The notes: generated from the letters alone by a model not told the origin. Shown: positions 44,501 to 53,076, counted from the first letter of the stretch. The stretch: 64,000 nt of DNA from Marivivens sp. (GCA_024642115.1 JAHEBU010000001.1:496001-560000); one strand, 5' to 3'. Made by a program: numbers and translations.

Positions 44501-45372
44501 GCCTCTTCGTCCTCGGCTCGCTCCACCTCGACGTGATCGTCAACGCCCCGCGTCTGCCCAACCTCGACGAAACGCTGCCCGGTCAATCGGTCCGCTATGA
44601 TTTTGGCGGCAAGGGCGGCAATCAGGCCGTGGCAGCAGCGCGAATGGGGGCCACGGTCGCCATGGCGGGGGCCGTCGGCAGCGACAGCTTTGCCACCACC
44701 CTGCGCGATCGGCTGATCCAGACTGGCGTCGATCAACAGCAGGTCACAACCGACCCCGGACCCAGCGGGATGAGCGTCGCCATCGTAGATGCAGGGGGCA
44801 ACTATGGGGCAGTCATCGTTTCGGCTGCCAATCTGAAACTGACCGGTCAGATCGCCTTGCCCTCTGGCTGCACCCACCTGATCCTGCAAAACGAAATCCC
44901 CGAGGCGGCAAACCTCGCCGCCGCCCGCATCGCCAGTGCGGCTGGGGTGCGCGTCATCCTCAACGCGGCCCCTGCCCGCCCGACAGGCGACGACCTGCTG
45001 GCGTTGACTGACCTTCTGATCGTGAATCGGGGCGAAGCCTCCGTGTTGAGCGGACTGCCGCCCGACGATCCAGCTACGATCAACGCCCTGCTGTCCCTTG
45101 GGCCCGCCTCGGTCATCGTAACGCGCGGCGGCGATGGCCTGTGTCTGGGAACCGCCAACGGCACGACCGATTACCCCGCACGACAGGTCACTGTTGTCTC
45201 GACCCACGGTGCAGGGGATGCCTTTATCGGAGCCTTGGCGGCGCATCTGGACGCAGGCAACAGCCTCGAAACAGCGGCGGCCTTCGCCCAGACGGCCGCT
45301 GCCCTGCATGTCTCAACGGAAGTGGACCAGCGGGACCGGATCACGGCAAAGGTGGTAATGTCACACCTCTGA
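44497..45372 (+). CDS. PfkB-family (ribokinase-like) sugar kinase
   Basis: 291-residue kinase with PfkB motif 1 FGGKGGNQAVAAARMGA and motif 2 STHGAGDAFIGALAAHL. Motif 2 keeps the catalytic GAGD but has Ser-Thr-His where most members have Asp-Thr-Thr before it. Starts with GTG in a GTGA overlap with the TIM-barrel gene. Ribokinase, fuculokinase-like or other ketose kinase activity is possible. Its 3' end overlaps the convergent lactonase gene by 12 bases. Confidence 0.88.
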   Translation: MSLFVLGSLHLDVIVNAPRLPNLDETLPGQSVRYDFGGKGGNQAVAAARMGATVAMAGAVGSDSFATTLRDRLIQTGVDQQQVTTDPGPSGMSVAIVDAGGNYGAVIVSAANLKLTGQIALPSGCTHLILQNEIPEAANLAAARIASAAGVRVILNAAPARPTGDDLLALTDLLIVNRGEASVLSGLPPDDPATINALLSLGPASVIVTRGGDGLCLGTANGTTDYPARQVTVVSTHGAGDAFIGALAAHLDAGNSLETAAAFAQTAAALHVSTEVDQRDRITAKVVMSHL

Positions 45373-46191
45373 CAGGCGGTAGAACCGGGCGGCGGTGCCG
45401 CCAAAAACCGCGTCCCGTTCCGGCTGGCTCAACCCGGTGGTCAAATCCTCTGCGGCCGCGCGCCAACCTTGATACTCGCACCGCAGGCGCACCACCGGCC
45501 AATCTGACCCCCACATCACCCGGTCCGGGCCGAACACGGACAGGATATGGTCGGCATAGGGGCGCAGATCCTCGACCGTCCAGTCTGGTTTGGCCTCGGT
45601 CACGAGGCCCGACAATTTGCAGAACGCACCCGTCTTGGCGGCGATCCGGGCCATCCCCTCGGCCCAAAGGCCAAATCTGGAGGGATCCCCGATCTGAGGC
45701 TTCATGCCGTGATCCACGACCACCCGCAGTTCCGGATATCGCTGGAACAGATCCAGAAATCGGGTCACATGCCGGGGAAAGCCCAGAGCATCAAAGGTCA
45801 GGTCATGGTTGATCAGGGCGCGATAGGCCCACTGCACATCCGGTCGGTGCATCCAGTCATCATCAGCGATATCCTGAATCATCGGGCGCACGCCCAGAAA
45901 TTTGGGATGGGCGGCAAGACGGGTAAGCGCGGCCTCGTCTTCTAACCGCTCGAAATCAATCCAGCCAACAACACCCTTTATAAAAGGTGCCGTTTCCGCA
46001 ATCTGCAACATGTACTCGGTTTCGTCTACGGTAGCCGCAGCTTGCACAAGAACGGTCCCGCATCCCGGCTCCAGTTGAGGGGCCAGATCACCGGGGCCAT
46101 ATGGCCGTGACAAGACCGGGTTATCCTTTGGCATCCAGTCATAGTCGCCCCTGGCAGGGTCCCAGAAATGCTGATGCGCGTCGATCTTCAC
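45361..46191 (-). CDS. COG3618 amidohydrolase, probable L-fuconolactonase
   Basis: 276-residue amidohydrolase-superfamily protein. VKIDAHQHFWDPARGDY at the N-terminus gives the HxH-like site, with IKGVVGWIDFE, GVRPMIQDI, VVDHGMKPQIG, CKLSGLVTEA and VMWGSDWPVV; all match lactonases of COG3618 (L-fucono- and L-rhamnonolactonases). Start is the GTG at 46191, overlapping the aldo/keto reductase stop as GTGA; the longer frame upstream lies within that gene. Hydrolyses the lactone made by the reductase-type dehydrogenase. Confidence 0.88.
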   Translation of the reverse strand: MKIDAHQHFWDPARGDYDWMPKDNPVLSRPYGPGDLAPQLEPGCGTVLVQAAATVDETEYMLQIAETAPFIKGVVGWIDFERLEDEAALTRLAAHPKFLGVRPMIQDIADDDWMHRPDVQWAYRALINHDLTFDALGFPRHVTRFLDLFQRYPELRVVVDHGMKPQIGDPSRFGLWAEGMARIAAKTGAFCKLSGLVTEAKPDWTVEDLRPYADHILSVFGPDRVMWGSDWPVVRLRCEYQGWRAAAEDLTTGLSQPERDAVFGGTAARFYRLSEV

Positions 46192-47207
46192 GGCTCTGGT
46201 CCGATCAGACCCTCGGCACGCAGATCGGCCCAAACCGCGTCCGGAATGACCGCAGACGCCGCAGCAAGGTTGCTGGCCATCTCTGCGACGCCCTGTCCGC
46301 CCGGAATGACGGACACGACGGCCGGATGCTGCAATGGATACTGAAAGGCGGCATCGACCATCCGGACCCCATGTCGGTCACACACCGCCTGAATACGGGT
46401 GACCCGGTCCAGAATGGCCTGCGGGGCAGGACCATAGTCGAACCATGCACCGGGCTTTGGCCCTGTGGCCAGAATGCCCGAATTATAGGGGCCACCAATC
46501 ACCACCCCGATCCCCCGCTCGGCACATAGTGGCAGGAATGTCTCGGCCGCGCCTTGTTCCAGCAGGGTATAGCGACCCGCCAAAAGGAACAGGTCGAAAT
46601 CCCCCCTCTCGGCTAACCACTGACAGGGTTGCCATTCATTGACGCCCGCGCCGATGGCAGCGATGACGCCCTGTTCCCGCAGCTCCATCAGCGCGCGATA
46701 CCCGCCCTGCATGAACTCTGACAGGTAGGCATCCAGAACCTTGGGCGTCTTGTGGTTGGCCAGATCCAGATCGTGGGCGAACAGGACATCCACGCGGTCC
46801 ACGCCCAGCCGTTCCAGCGACACCTCGAGGCTGCGCATGATCCCATCATAACCATAGTCATAGACACCCACACGGCTGGGCACGTCATGCCACCGATCGG
46901 TCCCGTCGCGCAGGTCGGCGGTCGTCGCACGCAGCAGGCGGCCCACCTTGGTTGATAGAACGTAACTATCGCGGGGCTTGCCACGCAGAAACCGGTTCAA
47001 CCGGGTCTCGGACAGGCCGTAGCCGTACAGGGGGGCCGTATCGAAATACCTCACGCCGCCGTTCCAGGCAGCCTCCAGAATGGCCTCCGCCTCGGCATCG
47101 GAAATGGCACGGTAGAGGTTGCCCAATGGCGCCGTCCCAAACCCCAGTTCGGTAAAACCCAGGCCCCCTGTGCCGAGCCTGTCCCATCTGCGAATCCGCT
47201 GGTTCAT
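46188..47207 (-). CDS. Aldo/keto reductase, probable L-fucose (D-threo-aldose) 1-dehydrogenase
   Basis: 339-residue AKR. The catalytic tetrad is visible: Asp in RYFDTAPLYGYGLSE with its Tyr, Lys in VLSTKVGRLL and His in VDVLFAHDLD. The sequence follows the D-threo-aldose dehydrogenase pattern (FGTAPLGNLYRAISDAEAEA), enzymes that oxidise L-fucose, L-galactose and D-arabinose at C1. The ATG at 47207 is preceded by GGAGGGTTTGGG. Directly coupled to the lactonase gene, giving the first two oxidative steps of a deoxysugar route. Confidence 0.9.
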   Translation of the reverse strand: MNQRIRRWDRLGTGGLGFTELGFGTAPLGNLYRAISDAEAEAILEAAWNGGVRYFDTAPLYGYGLSETRLNRFLRGKPRDSYVLSTKVGRLLRATTADLRDGTDRWHDVPSRVGVYDYGYDGIMRSLEVSLERLGVDRVDVLFAHDLDLANHKTPKVLDAYLSEFMQGGYRALMELREQGVIAAIGAGVNEWQPCQWLAERGDFDLFLLAGRYTLLEQGAAETFLPLCAERGIGVVIGGPYNSGILATGPKPGAWFDYGPAPQAILDRVTRIQAVCDRHGVRMVDAAFQYPLQHPAVVSVIPGGQGVAEMASNLAAASAVIPDAVWADLRAEGLIGPEP

Positions 47208-47221
47208 CCCAAACCCTCCAA

Positions 47222-47233
47222 CTGACATGCTAG
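47222..47233. promoter_or_regulatory. GntR operator site 2 (degenerate)
   Basis: CTGACATGCTAG lies 15 bases upstream of the aldo/keto reductase ATG and 68 bases before btpA, in their divergent 93-base spacer. It is itself a near-palindrome differing at two symmetric positions from CTAACATGTTAG, and with flank (CTGACATGCTAGAATG) matches 13 of 16 bases of the bottom-strand sequence at site 3. Confidence 0.55.
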
Positions 47234-47300
47234 AATGAATCCTGTTGGGCGCTACAGATTTCCGCGATAGGGTTATGAAAATCCACGGGGAAGGCGGCGC

Positions 47301-48110
47301 ATGAACAAGTTTGAAAGGGTTTTTGGCGTCACCAAACCCGTGATCGGGATGGTTCATCTTGGGGCGCTGCCGGGCTCGCCGCTTTATGACGCGGATGCGG
47401 GCATCAACGGACTGGTCGCGGCCGCCAGGATCGAACTGGCCGCGCTTCAGTCGGCGGGATTCGATGCGATCATGTTCGGAAACGAAAACGACCGTCCTTA
47501 TGAATTTGCAGTTGATACAGCCTCGACCGCGACGATGGCCTATGTGGTCGGACAATTGCGCGACCAGATCAGCGTTCCCTTTGGGGTAAACGTGCTATGG
47601 GACCCGCACAGCAGCATCGCGCTGGCCGCGGCGACAGGGGCGTCCTTTGTGCGGGAAATCTTTACCGGGACCTATGCGTCAGACATGGGACCCTGGACGC
47701 CCGATGCCGGGGCGGCGATGCGCTACCGCGACAGGCTGGGGCGACGCGATCTGGTCATGCTCTATAACGTCAGTGCCGAATTCGCATGGTCGCTTGATCA
47801 GCGGCCCCTGCCCGACCGGGCGCGCAGCGCGGTGTTTTCGTCCATCCCCGACGCGGTGCTCGTCTCGGGGCAGATCACAGGCGAGGCGGCGGCGATGTCC
47901 GATCTGGCGGCGGTCAAGGCGGCGCTGCCCGACACGCCCGTCATGGCCAACACCGGGGTCAAGCACGCGACCATTGCCGATATCATGGCCGTCGCGGACG
48001 GCTGTGTCGTCGGCTCTGCGCTCAAGGTCGACGGACACACCTGGAACCCCATCGACCCCGACCGCGCCCGCGATTTCATGGTCCGGGCACGGGCGGCGCG
48101 GGGCTATTGA
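47301..48110 (+). CDS. BtpA/SgcQ-family putative TIM-barrel enzyme
   Basis: 269-residue BtpA-family protein (GVTKPVIGMVHLGALPGSP, MFGNENDRPYEF, GVNVLWDPHSSIALAAATGA, VLVSGQITGEAA, MANTGVKHATIADIMAVADG). The family includes E. coli SgcQ, encoded in a sugar operon of unknown substrate next to the M42 protein SgcX; here too an M42 gene follows at once (TGATG). No reaction is firmly known. The ATG follows GGGAAGGCGGCGC. Divergent from the aldo/keto reductase. Confidence 0.88.
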   Translation: MNKFERVFGVTKPVIGMVHLGALPGSPLYDADAGINGLVAAARIELAALQSAGFDAIMFGNENDRPYEFAVDTASTATMAYVVGQLRDQISVPFGVNVLWDPHSSIALAAATGASFVREIFTGTYASDMGPWTPDAGAAMRYRDRLGRRDLVMLYNVSAEFAWSLDQRPLPDRARSAVFSSIPDAVLVSGQITGEAAAMSDLAAVKAALPDTPVMANTGVKHATIADIMAVADGCVVGSALKVDGHTWNPIDPDRARDFMVRARAARGY

Positions 48111-49189
48111 TGCGGGGCCTGCTGACCGAACTCATGCTGATCCCCGGCCTGTCTGGGTACGAAGACAGGGTGCGACACGCCATCGCGGCGCATCTCAATA
48201 CAGCGGGACTGACCCACCGGACCGACCGACTGGGAAACCTGTCCTGCACTATCCCCGGTGACCCTACCCTGCCCTCGGTGCTGATCTTTACCCACATGGA
48301 TCAGTTGGGATTTGTGGTGCGCAAGGTCGAAGCGTCGGGGCTAGTCCGGCTCGAACGGCTGGGCGGCGTGCCGGAACGGGCGCTGCCCGCGCAGGCCGTG
48401 GTGCTGTGTACCCGCACGGGGGACATTCCCGGGCTCATCGCCAACAAAAGCCACCACGCCACCACCCCGGGCGAAAAATATACGGTCGTTCCCTACGCCG
48501 ACCTCTACGTTGATGCCGGGTTCACTTCGGCCGAACAGGCGGCTGCCGCGGGCGTCCGGATCGGGACGCCCGTTGTATATCTGCCCCGTGTCCTGCCACT
48601 GGCGGGCAATCGGCTTGCGGGAACGTCGGTCGATGACCGGGCCGGCTGTGCGGTGCTGATCGACCTGGCGCGGCGGTTGGCCAGCCGGCCTGTGGGACCC
48701 ACGGTCCATCTGGTCTGGTCCGTGCAGGAGGAATACAACCTGCGCGGCGTCCTGCCTGCCGCCACCGCCGCAGCACCCGACATCGCCCTTCAGATCGACC
48801 TGATCCTTGCCACTGACACGCCCGACATGGACCACCGGGGCGATGTGCGGCTGGGTGGGGGGCCGGGGCTGTCGATGTATTCCTTCCACGGGCGGGGAAC
48901 GCTGAACGGCGTCATACCGCACCCTGCACTTGTGGACTTGATCGAAACCACTGCCGCGTCGCAGAAAATTCCCTTGCAATATTCGGCACATACCGGTGCG
49001 CTTACAGACCTGAGCTATATTCAGTTCATGGGGGATCAGGGGGTCGCCTGTCTCGATATCGGGTTTCCGATGCGATATTCTCATTCCGCACTCGAGGTTT
49101 GTGACCTGACCGACCTGTCCACCCTCAGCGATCTTCTGGTAGCCGCGCTCGCCCGGATCACCCCCGACATGGAGCTGTCCCGGAGATGA
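48110..49189 (+). CDS. M42-family metallopeptidase/glycan hydrolase (SgcX/FrvX type)
   Basis: 359-residue M42 family protein. Metal and catalytic residues: His in IFTHMDQLGFVV, Asp in GTSVDDRAGCAVL, Glu pair in VWSVQEEYNLRG, Asp in LATDTPDMDHRG and His in FPMRYSHSALEV. M42 members are aminopeptidases, yet FrvX and SgcX sit in sugar operons and have been called endoglucanase-like. Being coupled to btpA and an FGGY kinase gene, this one probably acts on a sugar derivative. Starts at the ATG sharing a base with the btpA stop. Confidence 0.85.
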   Translation: MRGLLTELMLIPGLSGYEDRVRHAIAAHLNTAGLTHRTDRLGNLSCTIPGDPTLPSVLIFTHMDQLGFVVRKVEASGLVRLERLGGVPERALPAQAVVLCTRTGDIPGLIANKSHHATTPGEKYTVVPYADLYVDAGFTSAEQAAAAGVRIGTPVVYLPRVLPLAGNRLAGTSVDDRAGCAVLIDLARRLASRPVGPTVHLVWSVQEEYNLRGVLPAATAAAPDIALQIDLILATDTPDMDHRGDVRLGGGPGLSMYSFHGRGTLNGVIPHPALVDLIETTAASQKIPLQYSAHTGALTDLSYIQFMGDQGVACLDIGFPMRYSHSALEVCDLTDLSTLSDLLVAALARITPDMELSRR

Positions 49190-50667
49190 CCCTGACCCTT
49201 GGCATCGACGTCGGCACCTATGCCTCCAAGGGGGTCATCGCCGATGCCCAAGGGCAGGTTCTGGCCGAGGCGCAGACGCCGCACGACATGATCGTCCCGC
49301 AACCCGGCTGGGCCGAACACCGCCCCGAAGAGGACTGGTGGGGCGAGGTCACCCGGCTCAGCCAGACTCTCCTTGCCAAATCCGGGATCGACCCCCGGGA
49401 CATCGTCGGCGTAGCTATTTCTGCCATTGGCCCCTGCATGTTGCCCGTCGATGCTGGCAATCGGCCGCTGATGAATGGCGTGCTCTATGGTGTTGATACA
49501 CGCGCTAGTGCGGAAGTCGCTGAACTGACGCTCTCGATTGGGGCCGACAGGATCTTGTCGCACTGCGGCAACGCCCTCACCTCGCAATCCGTCGGGCCAA
49601 AGATTCTCTGGCTCAAACAGCAGCGGCCCGAACTTTGGGCGCAGACCGCGCGCATCCATACCTCGACCAGTTTTATCGTCGAGCGACTGACCGGGCAGGC
49701 CGTGATCGACCACTACACGGCGGCAAGCTTCTCTCCGCTCTACGATATCGACCGACAGGATTGGACGAGCGACCTCGCCGATATCCTGCCGTTGTCCATG
49801 CTGCCCCGGTTGATGTGGTCAACCGATATCGCCGGGCAGATAACGCCAGAGGCCGCGGCTGCAACCGGCCTTGCCACCGGTACGCCTGTCACCTGCGGCA
49901 CCATTGATGCCGCGGCCGAGGCGGTCAGTGTCGGCGTATCATCTCCGGGCGACTTGATGATGATGTACGGCTCGACGATTTTTGTCATCGGGCTGACGGA
50001 CCACCGTATTGCAGATGCACGCCTGTGGTATGCGCCTTGGCTGTTTCCGGGGCAGCATACGACGATGGCCGGGCTTGCGACCTCGGGGACGCTCACCCAC
50101 TGGTTCCGAGATGCGTTCGCCCGCGACTTGCCGCCCGACCAGGCCTTTGCCATGCTGACAGCCGAGGCCGAGGCATCTCCGCCGGGTGCGCGCGGACTCC
50201 TCTGCCTGCCTCATTTTTCGGGCGAACGGACCCCACTGCACGATCCGCGCGCCAAGGGTGCGTTTTTTGGCCTGGATCTGACGCACACCCGCGGCGACCT
50301 GTTCCGCGCCTTGCTCGAAGGGATCGCAGGCGCGACCGCCAGGATCACCGAAACCTATGCAGAGTGCGGCGCGGCACCCAGACGGGTTCTGGCGGTGGGC
50401 GGCGGGACAAAGAACCCGGTATGGCTTCAGGCGACCTCTGACCTGACTGGCCTGCCTCAGATCCTGCCCGAGCAAACCATCGGGGCGGCCTACGGCGACG
50501 CCTTTCTTGCCGCCACGGCGATCGGCACGGCCCAGCGCGGCGATATCCCCCGCTGGAACCCACCCGCCCGGACAATCACCCCGCGCGATCACGCGGCCTA
50601 CCGGCGCCAATACCCATTGTTTCGCAGGCTCTACGACCAGACGCGGGATATCGCGCATGAGCTTTGA
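49186..50667 (+). CDS. FGGY-family carbohydrate kinase
   Basis: 493-residue kinase: N-terminal LGIDVGTYASKGVIADAQG, catalytic-type Asp in YGVDTRASAEVAEL, GTIDAAAEAVSVGV, LPHFSGERTPLHDPRAKG and the FGGY signature region RRVLAVGGGTKNPVWLQATS. It resembles xylulokinase-like members, and the substrate is probably a pentulose or hexulose. Starts in an ATGA overlap with the M42 gene and overlaps the SIS gene by 11 bases, so phosphorylation is likely followed by isomerisation. Confidence 0.9.
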   Translation: MTLTLGIDVGTYASKGVIADAQGQVLAEAQTPHDMIVPQPGWAEHRPEEDWWGEVTRLSQTLLAKSGIDPRDIVGVAISAIGPCMLPVDAGNRPLMNGVLYGVDTRASAEVAELTLSIGADRILSHCGNALTSQSVGPKILWLKQQRPELWAQTARIHTSTSFIVERLTGQAVIDHYTAASFSPLYDIDRQDWTSDLADILPLSMLPRLMWSTDIAGQITPEAAAATGLATGTPVTCGTIDAAAEAVSVGVSSPGDLMMMYGSTIFVIGLTDHRIADARLWYAPWLFPGQHTTMAGLATSGTLTHWFRDAFARDLPPDQAFAMLTAEAEASPPGARGLLCLPHFSGERTPLHDPRAKGAFFGLDLTHTRGDLFRALLEGIAGATARITETYAECGAAPRRVLAVGGGTKNPVWLQATSDLTGLPQILPEQTIGAAYGDAFLAATAIGTAQRGDIPRWNPPARTITPRDHAAYRRQYPLFRRLYDQTRDIAHEL

Positions 50668-51196
50668 CGCCGCGCTTGCGGACGTTGGCGGGGTCCTGCG
50701 GGCAATCTCGCAGTCGGACATGGATCAGACCGCCCGGCAGATCGCGTGCGCGGGCACTATCGTCCTGTATGGCTGTGGCCGCGAGGGGCTGATGATGCGG
50801 GCGCTGTGTATGCGGCTCTATCATCTGGGGCTGCGGGTGGCGATGCAGGGGGACATGACGACGCCGCCCGTGGGACCGGGTGATTTGTTCCTGTGTTCGG
50901 CTGGGCCGGGGCAACTGTCGACGGTCACCGCCCTGATGGACGTGGCGCGGCAGGCGGGGGCAGGCACGCTGCTGATCACCGCCGAGCCGGACCGCGCCCC
51001 GCCCGCCGATCATCTGCTGGTCATCCCCGCGCAGACGATGGCGCAGGATCAGGCGGCGCCCACGACGACCTTGCCGATGGGGTCGCTTTATGAGGGGGCG
51101 ATGTTTCTGGTATTCGAGATGCTGGTGCTCGATCTTCAATCCCGCCTCGGTCAGTCGGCGCAGGCGATGCGGGCGCGCCATACCAATCTTGAGTGA
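50657..51196 (+). CDS. SIS-domain sugar-phosphate isomerase (6-phospho-3-hexuloisomerase-like)
   Basis: 179-residue single SIS-domain protein with VLYGCGREGLMMRALCMRLY, VGPGDLFLCSAGPGQLSTV and LPMGSLYEGAMFLVFEMLVL, the layout of PHI/HxlB-type isomerases. It starts within the 3' end of the FGGY kinase gene, so its product probably acts on the kinase's sugar phosphate. No hexulose-phosphate synthase is nearby, so formaldehyde assimilation is unlikely. Its stop abuts that of convergent fucU (51196/51197). Confidence 0.85.
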   Translation: MSFDAALADVGGVLRAISQSDMDQTARQIACAGTIVLYGCGREGLMMRALCMRLYHLGLRVAMQGDMTTPPVGPGDLFLCSAGPGQLSTVTALMDVARQAGAGTLLITAEPDRAPPADHLLVIPAQTMAQDQAAPTTTLPMGSLYEGAMFLVFEMLVLDLQSRLGQSAQAMRARHTNLE

Positions 51197-51652
51197 TCAG
51201 AGCGGGGGCAGGTCGATCACGCCTTTTCGCAGCAGAAAGCAGCCGTAGGGGCCGCTGTCAGACGTTCGGATCACGCAGAACGCGGATTTCGCCGCATCGT
51301 AAAACGCGAACCTTTCCAGCGCCTGCATCGGCACCCGGCGGGCTTCGGCGCGGTCGATCACGGTCTGCATCGAGGCAAAGACGGGGACTTGCCCCGCAGG
51401 GTCGCCCACCACCTGCATCCGGCGGACCGGAAAATCGACGAAGGTATCAAGGGGCATCAGCGACAGGATCGCGGCCGCGCCGGTCGGGATATCGCAGCCG
51501 GGCATGTCGATCAGGCGGCCGTAGGTCGTTGACCTGGCGATGCTGGCGGCGGGGTGATTGACGTCGCAGATCAGCAGATCATCGCCATGCCCCATCAGCA
51601 TCAGGGCGTAGACGATGTCCGCCGAGAGGCGCTGATTGATGCCGCGCAGCAT
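51197..51652 (-). CDS. RbsD/FucU-family sugar mutarotase, copy 1
   Basis: 151-residue mutarotase of the FucU type: MLRGINQRLSADIVYALMLM, catalytic His/Asp in GHGDDLLICDVNHPA, LMPLDTF and the C-terminal PYGCFLLRKGVI. FucU interconverts anomers of L-fucose and some other sugars. The ATG at 51652 lies two bases after the MAPEG stop. It is last in the binding protein-permease operon. A second, clearly different copy is at 57214; this one lacks one residue where copy 2 reads DTFVEDF. Confidence 0.9.
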   Translation of the reverse strand: MLRGINQRLSADIVYALMLMGHGDDLLICDVNHPAASIARSTTYGRLIDMPGCDIPTGAAAILSLMPLDTFVDFPVRRMQVVGDPAGQVPVFASMQTVIDRAEARRVPMQALERFAFYDAAKSAFCVIRTSDSGPYGCFLLRKGVIDLPPL

Positions 51653-51654
51653 TG

Positions 51655-52128
51655 TTATGACACGACCGTCGCAGCAACCCAGATGACCCACAACGTCATG
51701 CCGATCACGATCAGCACACCCAATGTCCAGAATGTGGCCCTGACGTCGTGAATCTGCCCAGTTGCATAGGCCCAAAAATGCAAAAGCCGAGTCAGGACAT
51801 AGCCGTAGAACAGCATTTGTGCCGCGATGAGGGGCGGTCCCGTCAAGACGAACAACAAACCCGCCACCAGAAAGAACGGAACATTCTCCAGATCGTTTTG
51901 GTGGATGCGCCGAAACCGGTCAACCCGGTCGTCCGGGCCGACCTGTCCGGGGACCGGTTTGGGGTTCAGGAGAGTCCGCTGTGCATCTTCGGGCGAACGA
52001 TAGCCTGCCTTGATCTGCATCATTCGCAGGACCGTCAGGAAAGCCATCCCCACAGTTTTCAGGATCATCAGGCTTGCGGCGATGGAATACGTCGCAAAGA
52101 CCGGGTTCGAGAATGACAGAGCCTGCAT
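51655..52128 (-). CDS. MAPEG-family membrane protein (microsomal glutathione transferase-like)
   Basis: 157-residue protein with four helices (YSIAASLMILKTVGMAFLTV, VPFFLVAGLLFVLTGPPLIA, MLFYGYVLTRLLHFWAYATG, LGVLIVIGMTLWVIWVAATV). The RIHQNDLENVPFF segment is typical of MGST1-like MAPEG proteins, which use glutathione for conjugation or peroxide reduction. It sits between the permease and fucU genes, preceded by CAGGAGACGGAA. No link to sugar uptake is known to me; it may detoxify a reactive carbonyl intermediate. Confidence 0.85.
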   Translation of the reverse strand: MQALSFSNPVFATYSIAASLMILKTVGMAFLTVLRMMQIKAGYRSPEDAQRTLLNPKPVPGQVGPDDRVDRFRRIHQNDLENVPFFLVAGLLFVLTGPPLIAAQMLFYGYVLTRLLHFWAYATGQIHDVRATFWTLGVLIVIGMTLWVIWVAATVVS

Positions 52129-52155
52129 TTCCGTCTCCTGATGTCCCGCAAGGGC

Positions 52156-53076
52156 CTATTTGACGGCCCCTGCCGCCATGCCCTTGATGATGTAGCGTTC
52201 CAGAACCACACCGATCACGATCAGCGGAAGGATCGCGGCAAACGACAGGGCGGCCATCGACCACCAGGAAATCCCCTGCGACCCGGTCTGGCTGGCCACC
52301 ATCACGGGCAAGGTCACGGCGTTGGTCGAGGTCAGCAGAGCCGCAAAGAAGTATTCGTTCCACGTCAACACCAGCGACAAGATAAAGGCGGCGACCATGC
52401 CCGGCAGGGCGATGGGCAGGATGATGGTCAGAAACGCGCCCCAGATCGACAGGCCATCGACAAGGGCGGCCTCCTCCAGCTCGGTCGGGATCGAGGCGAA
52501 CTGATCCCGCATGATCCAGATGACGATGGGCATGACCGACAGGGTGTAGATCAGGATCAGGCCGATCCGGGTGTCCAGCAACCCCACCTCTTTATACAGC
52601 ACCAGAAATGGCAGGGCCAAAACCACTGGCGGCAGGATCAGTTGCGACAGGAAAAAGAACGAGATGTCGGCGTTTTTCATGAACCCAAATTTGTAGCTGA
52701 ACCGCGACAACCCGTAAGCTGCCAGCGATCCCATGAGCACGGCCAGAGCCGAGGCCGACAGCGACACCACCGCCGAATTCCAGAACCGTTTCAGAAACTC
52801 GGCCCGCACGGTCGACTCTTGCCCGATGGTGTCGGGCGACATCCCCAGCGACCGCCAGCCCAGCCATTTGGGCGCGAAATCGACCCACGGCACGATATGC
52901 CCCTTCATCACGTCGGGGGCGGCCTTGAACGAGGTCGAGATGGTCCAGTAGATTGGAAACAGGCAGATCGCGGCCCACAGGATCAGCACGGCATAGATAG
53001 CAACGCGCCCGGTCCACCAGCGCGCGCGAAAGCCTTTGTCGGCTGGGGTGTCGTGAAAGATTTGGGTGGTGGTCAT
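52156..53076 (-). CDS. Sugar ABC transporter permease (MalG type)
   Basis: 306-residue permease with about six helices, EAA loop LEEAALVDGLSIWGAFLTII and the C-terminal ERYIIKGMAAGAVK of MalG-like subunits. It starts one base after the stop of the other permease. Part of the operon binding protein, permease, permease, MAPEG, fucU; the ATPase is encoded divergently at 56116. Confidence 0.92.
   Translation of the reverse strand: MTTTQIFHDTPADKGFRARWWTGRVAIYAVLILWAAICLFPIYWTISTSFKAAPDVMKGHIVPWVDFAPKWLGWRSLGMSPDTIGQESTVRAEFLKRFWNSAVVSLSASALAVLMGSLAAYGLSRFSYKFGFMKNADISFFFLSQLILPPVVLALPFLVLYKEVGLLDTRIGLILIYTLSVMPIVIWIMRDQFASIPTELEEAALVDGLSIWGAFLTIILPIALPGMVAAFILSLVLTWNEYFFAALLTSTNAVTLPVMVASQTGSQGISWWSMAALSFAAILPLIVIGVVLERYIIKGMAAGAVK

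Noticed and set aside
50657-51196. SIS protein as part of a formaldehyde-fixing ribulose monophosphate pathway
   Set aside because: No hexulose-6-phosphate synthase is nearby, and the gene is coupled to an FGGY kinase, so a general sugar-phosphate isomerase is more likely.
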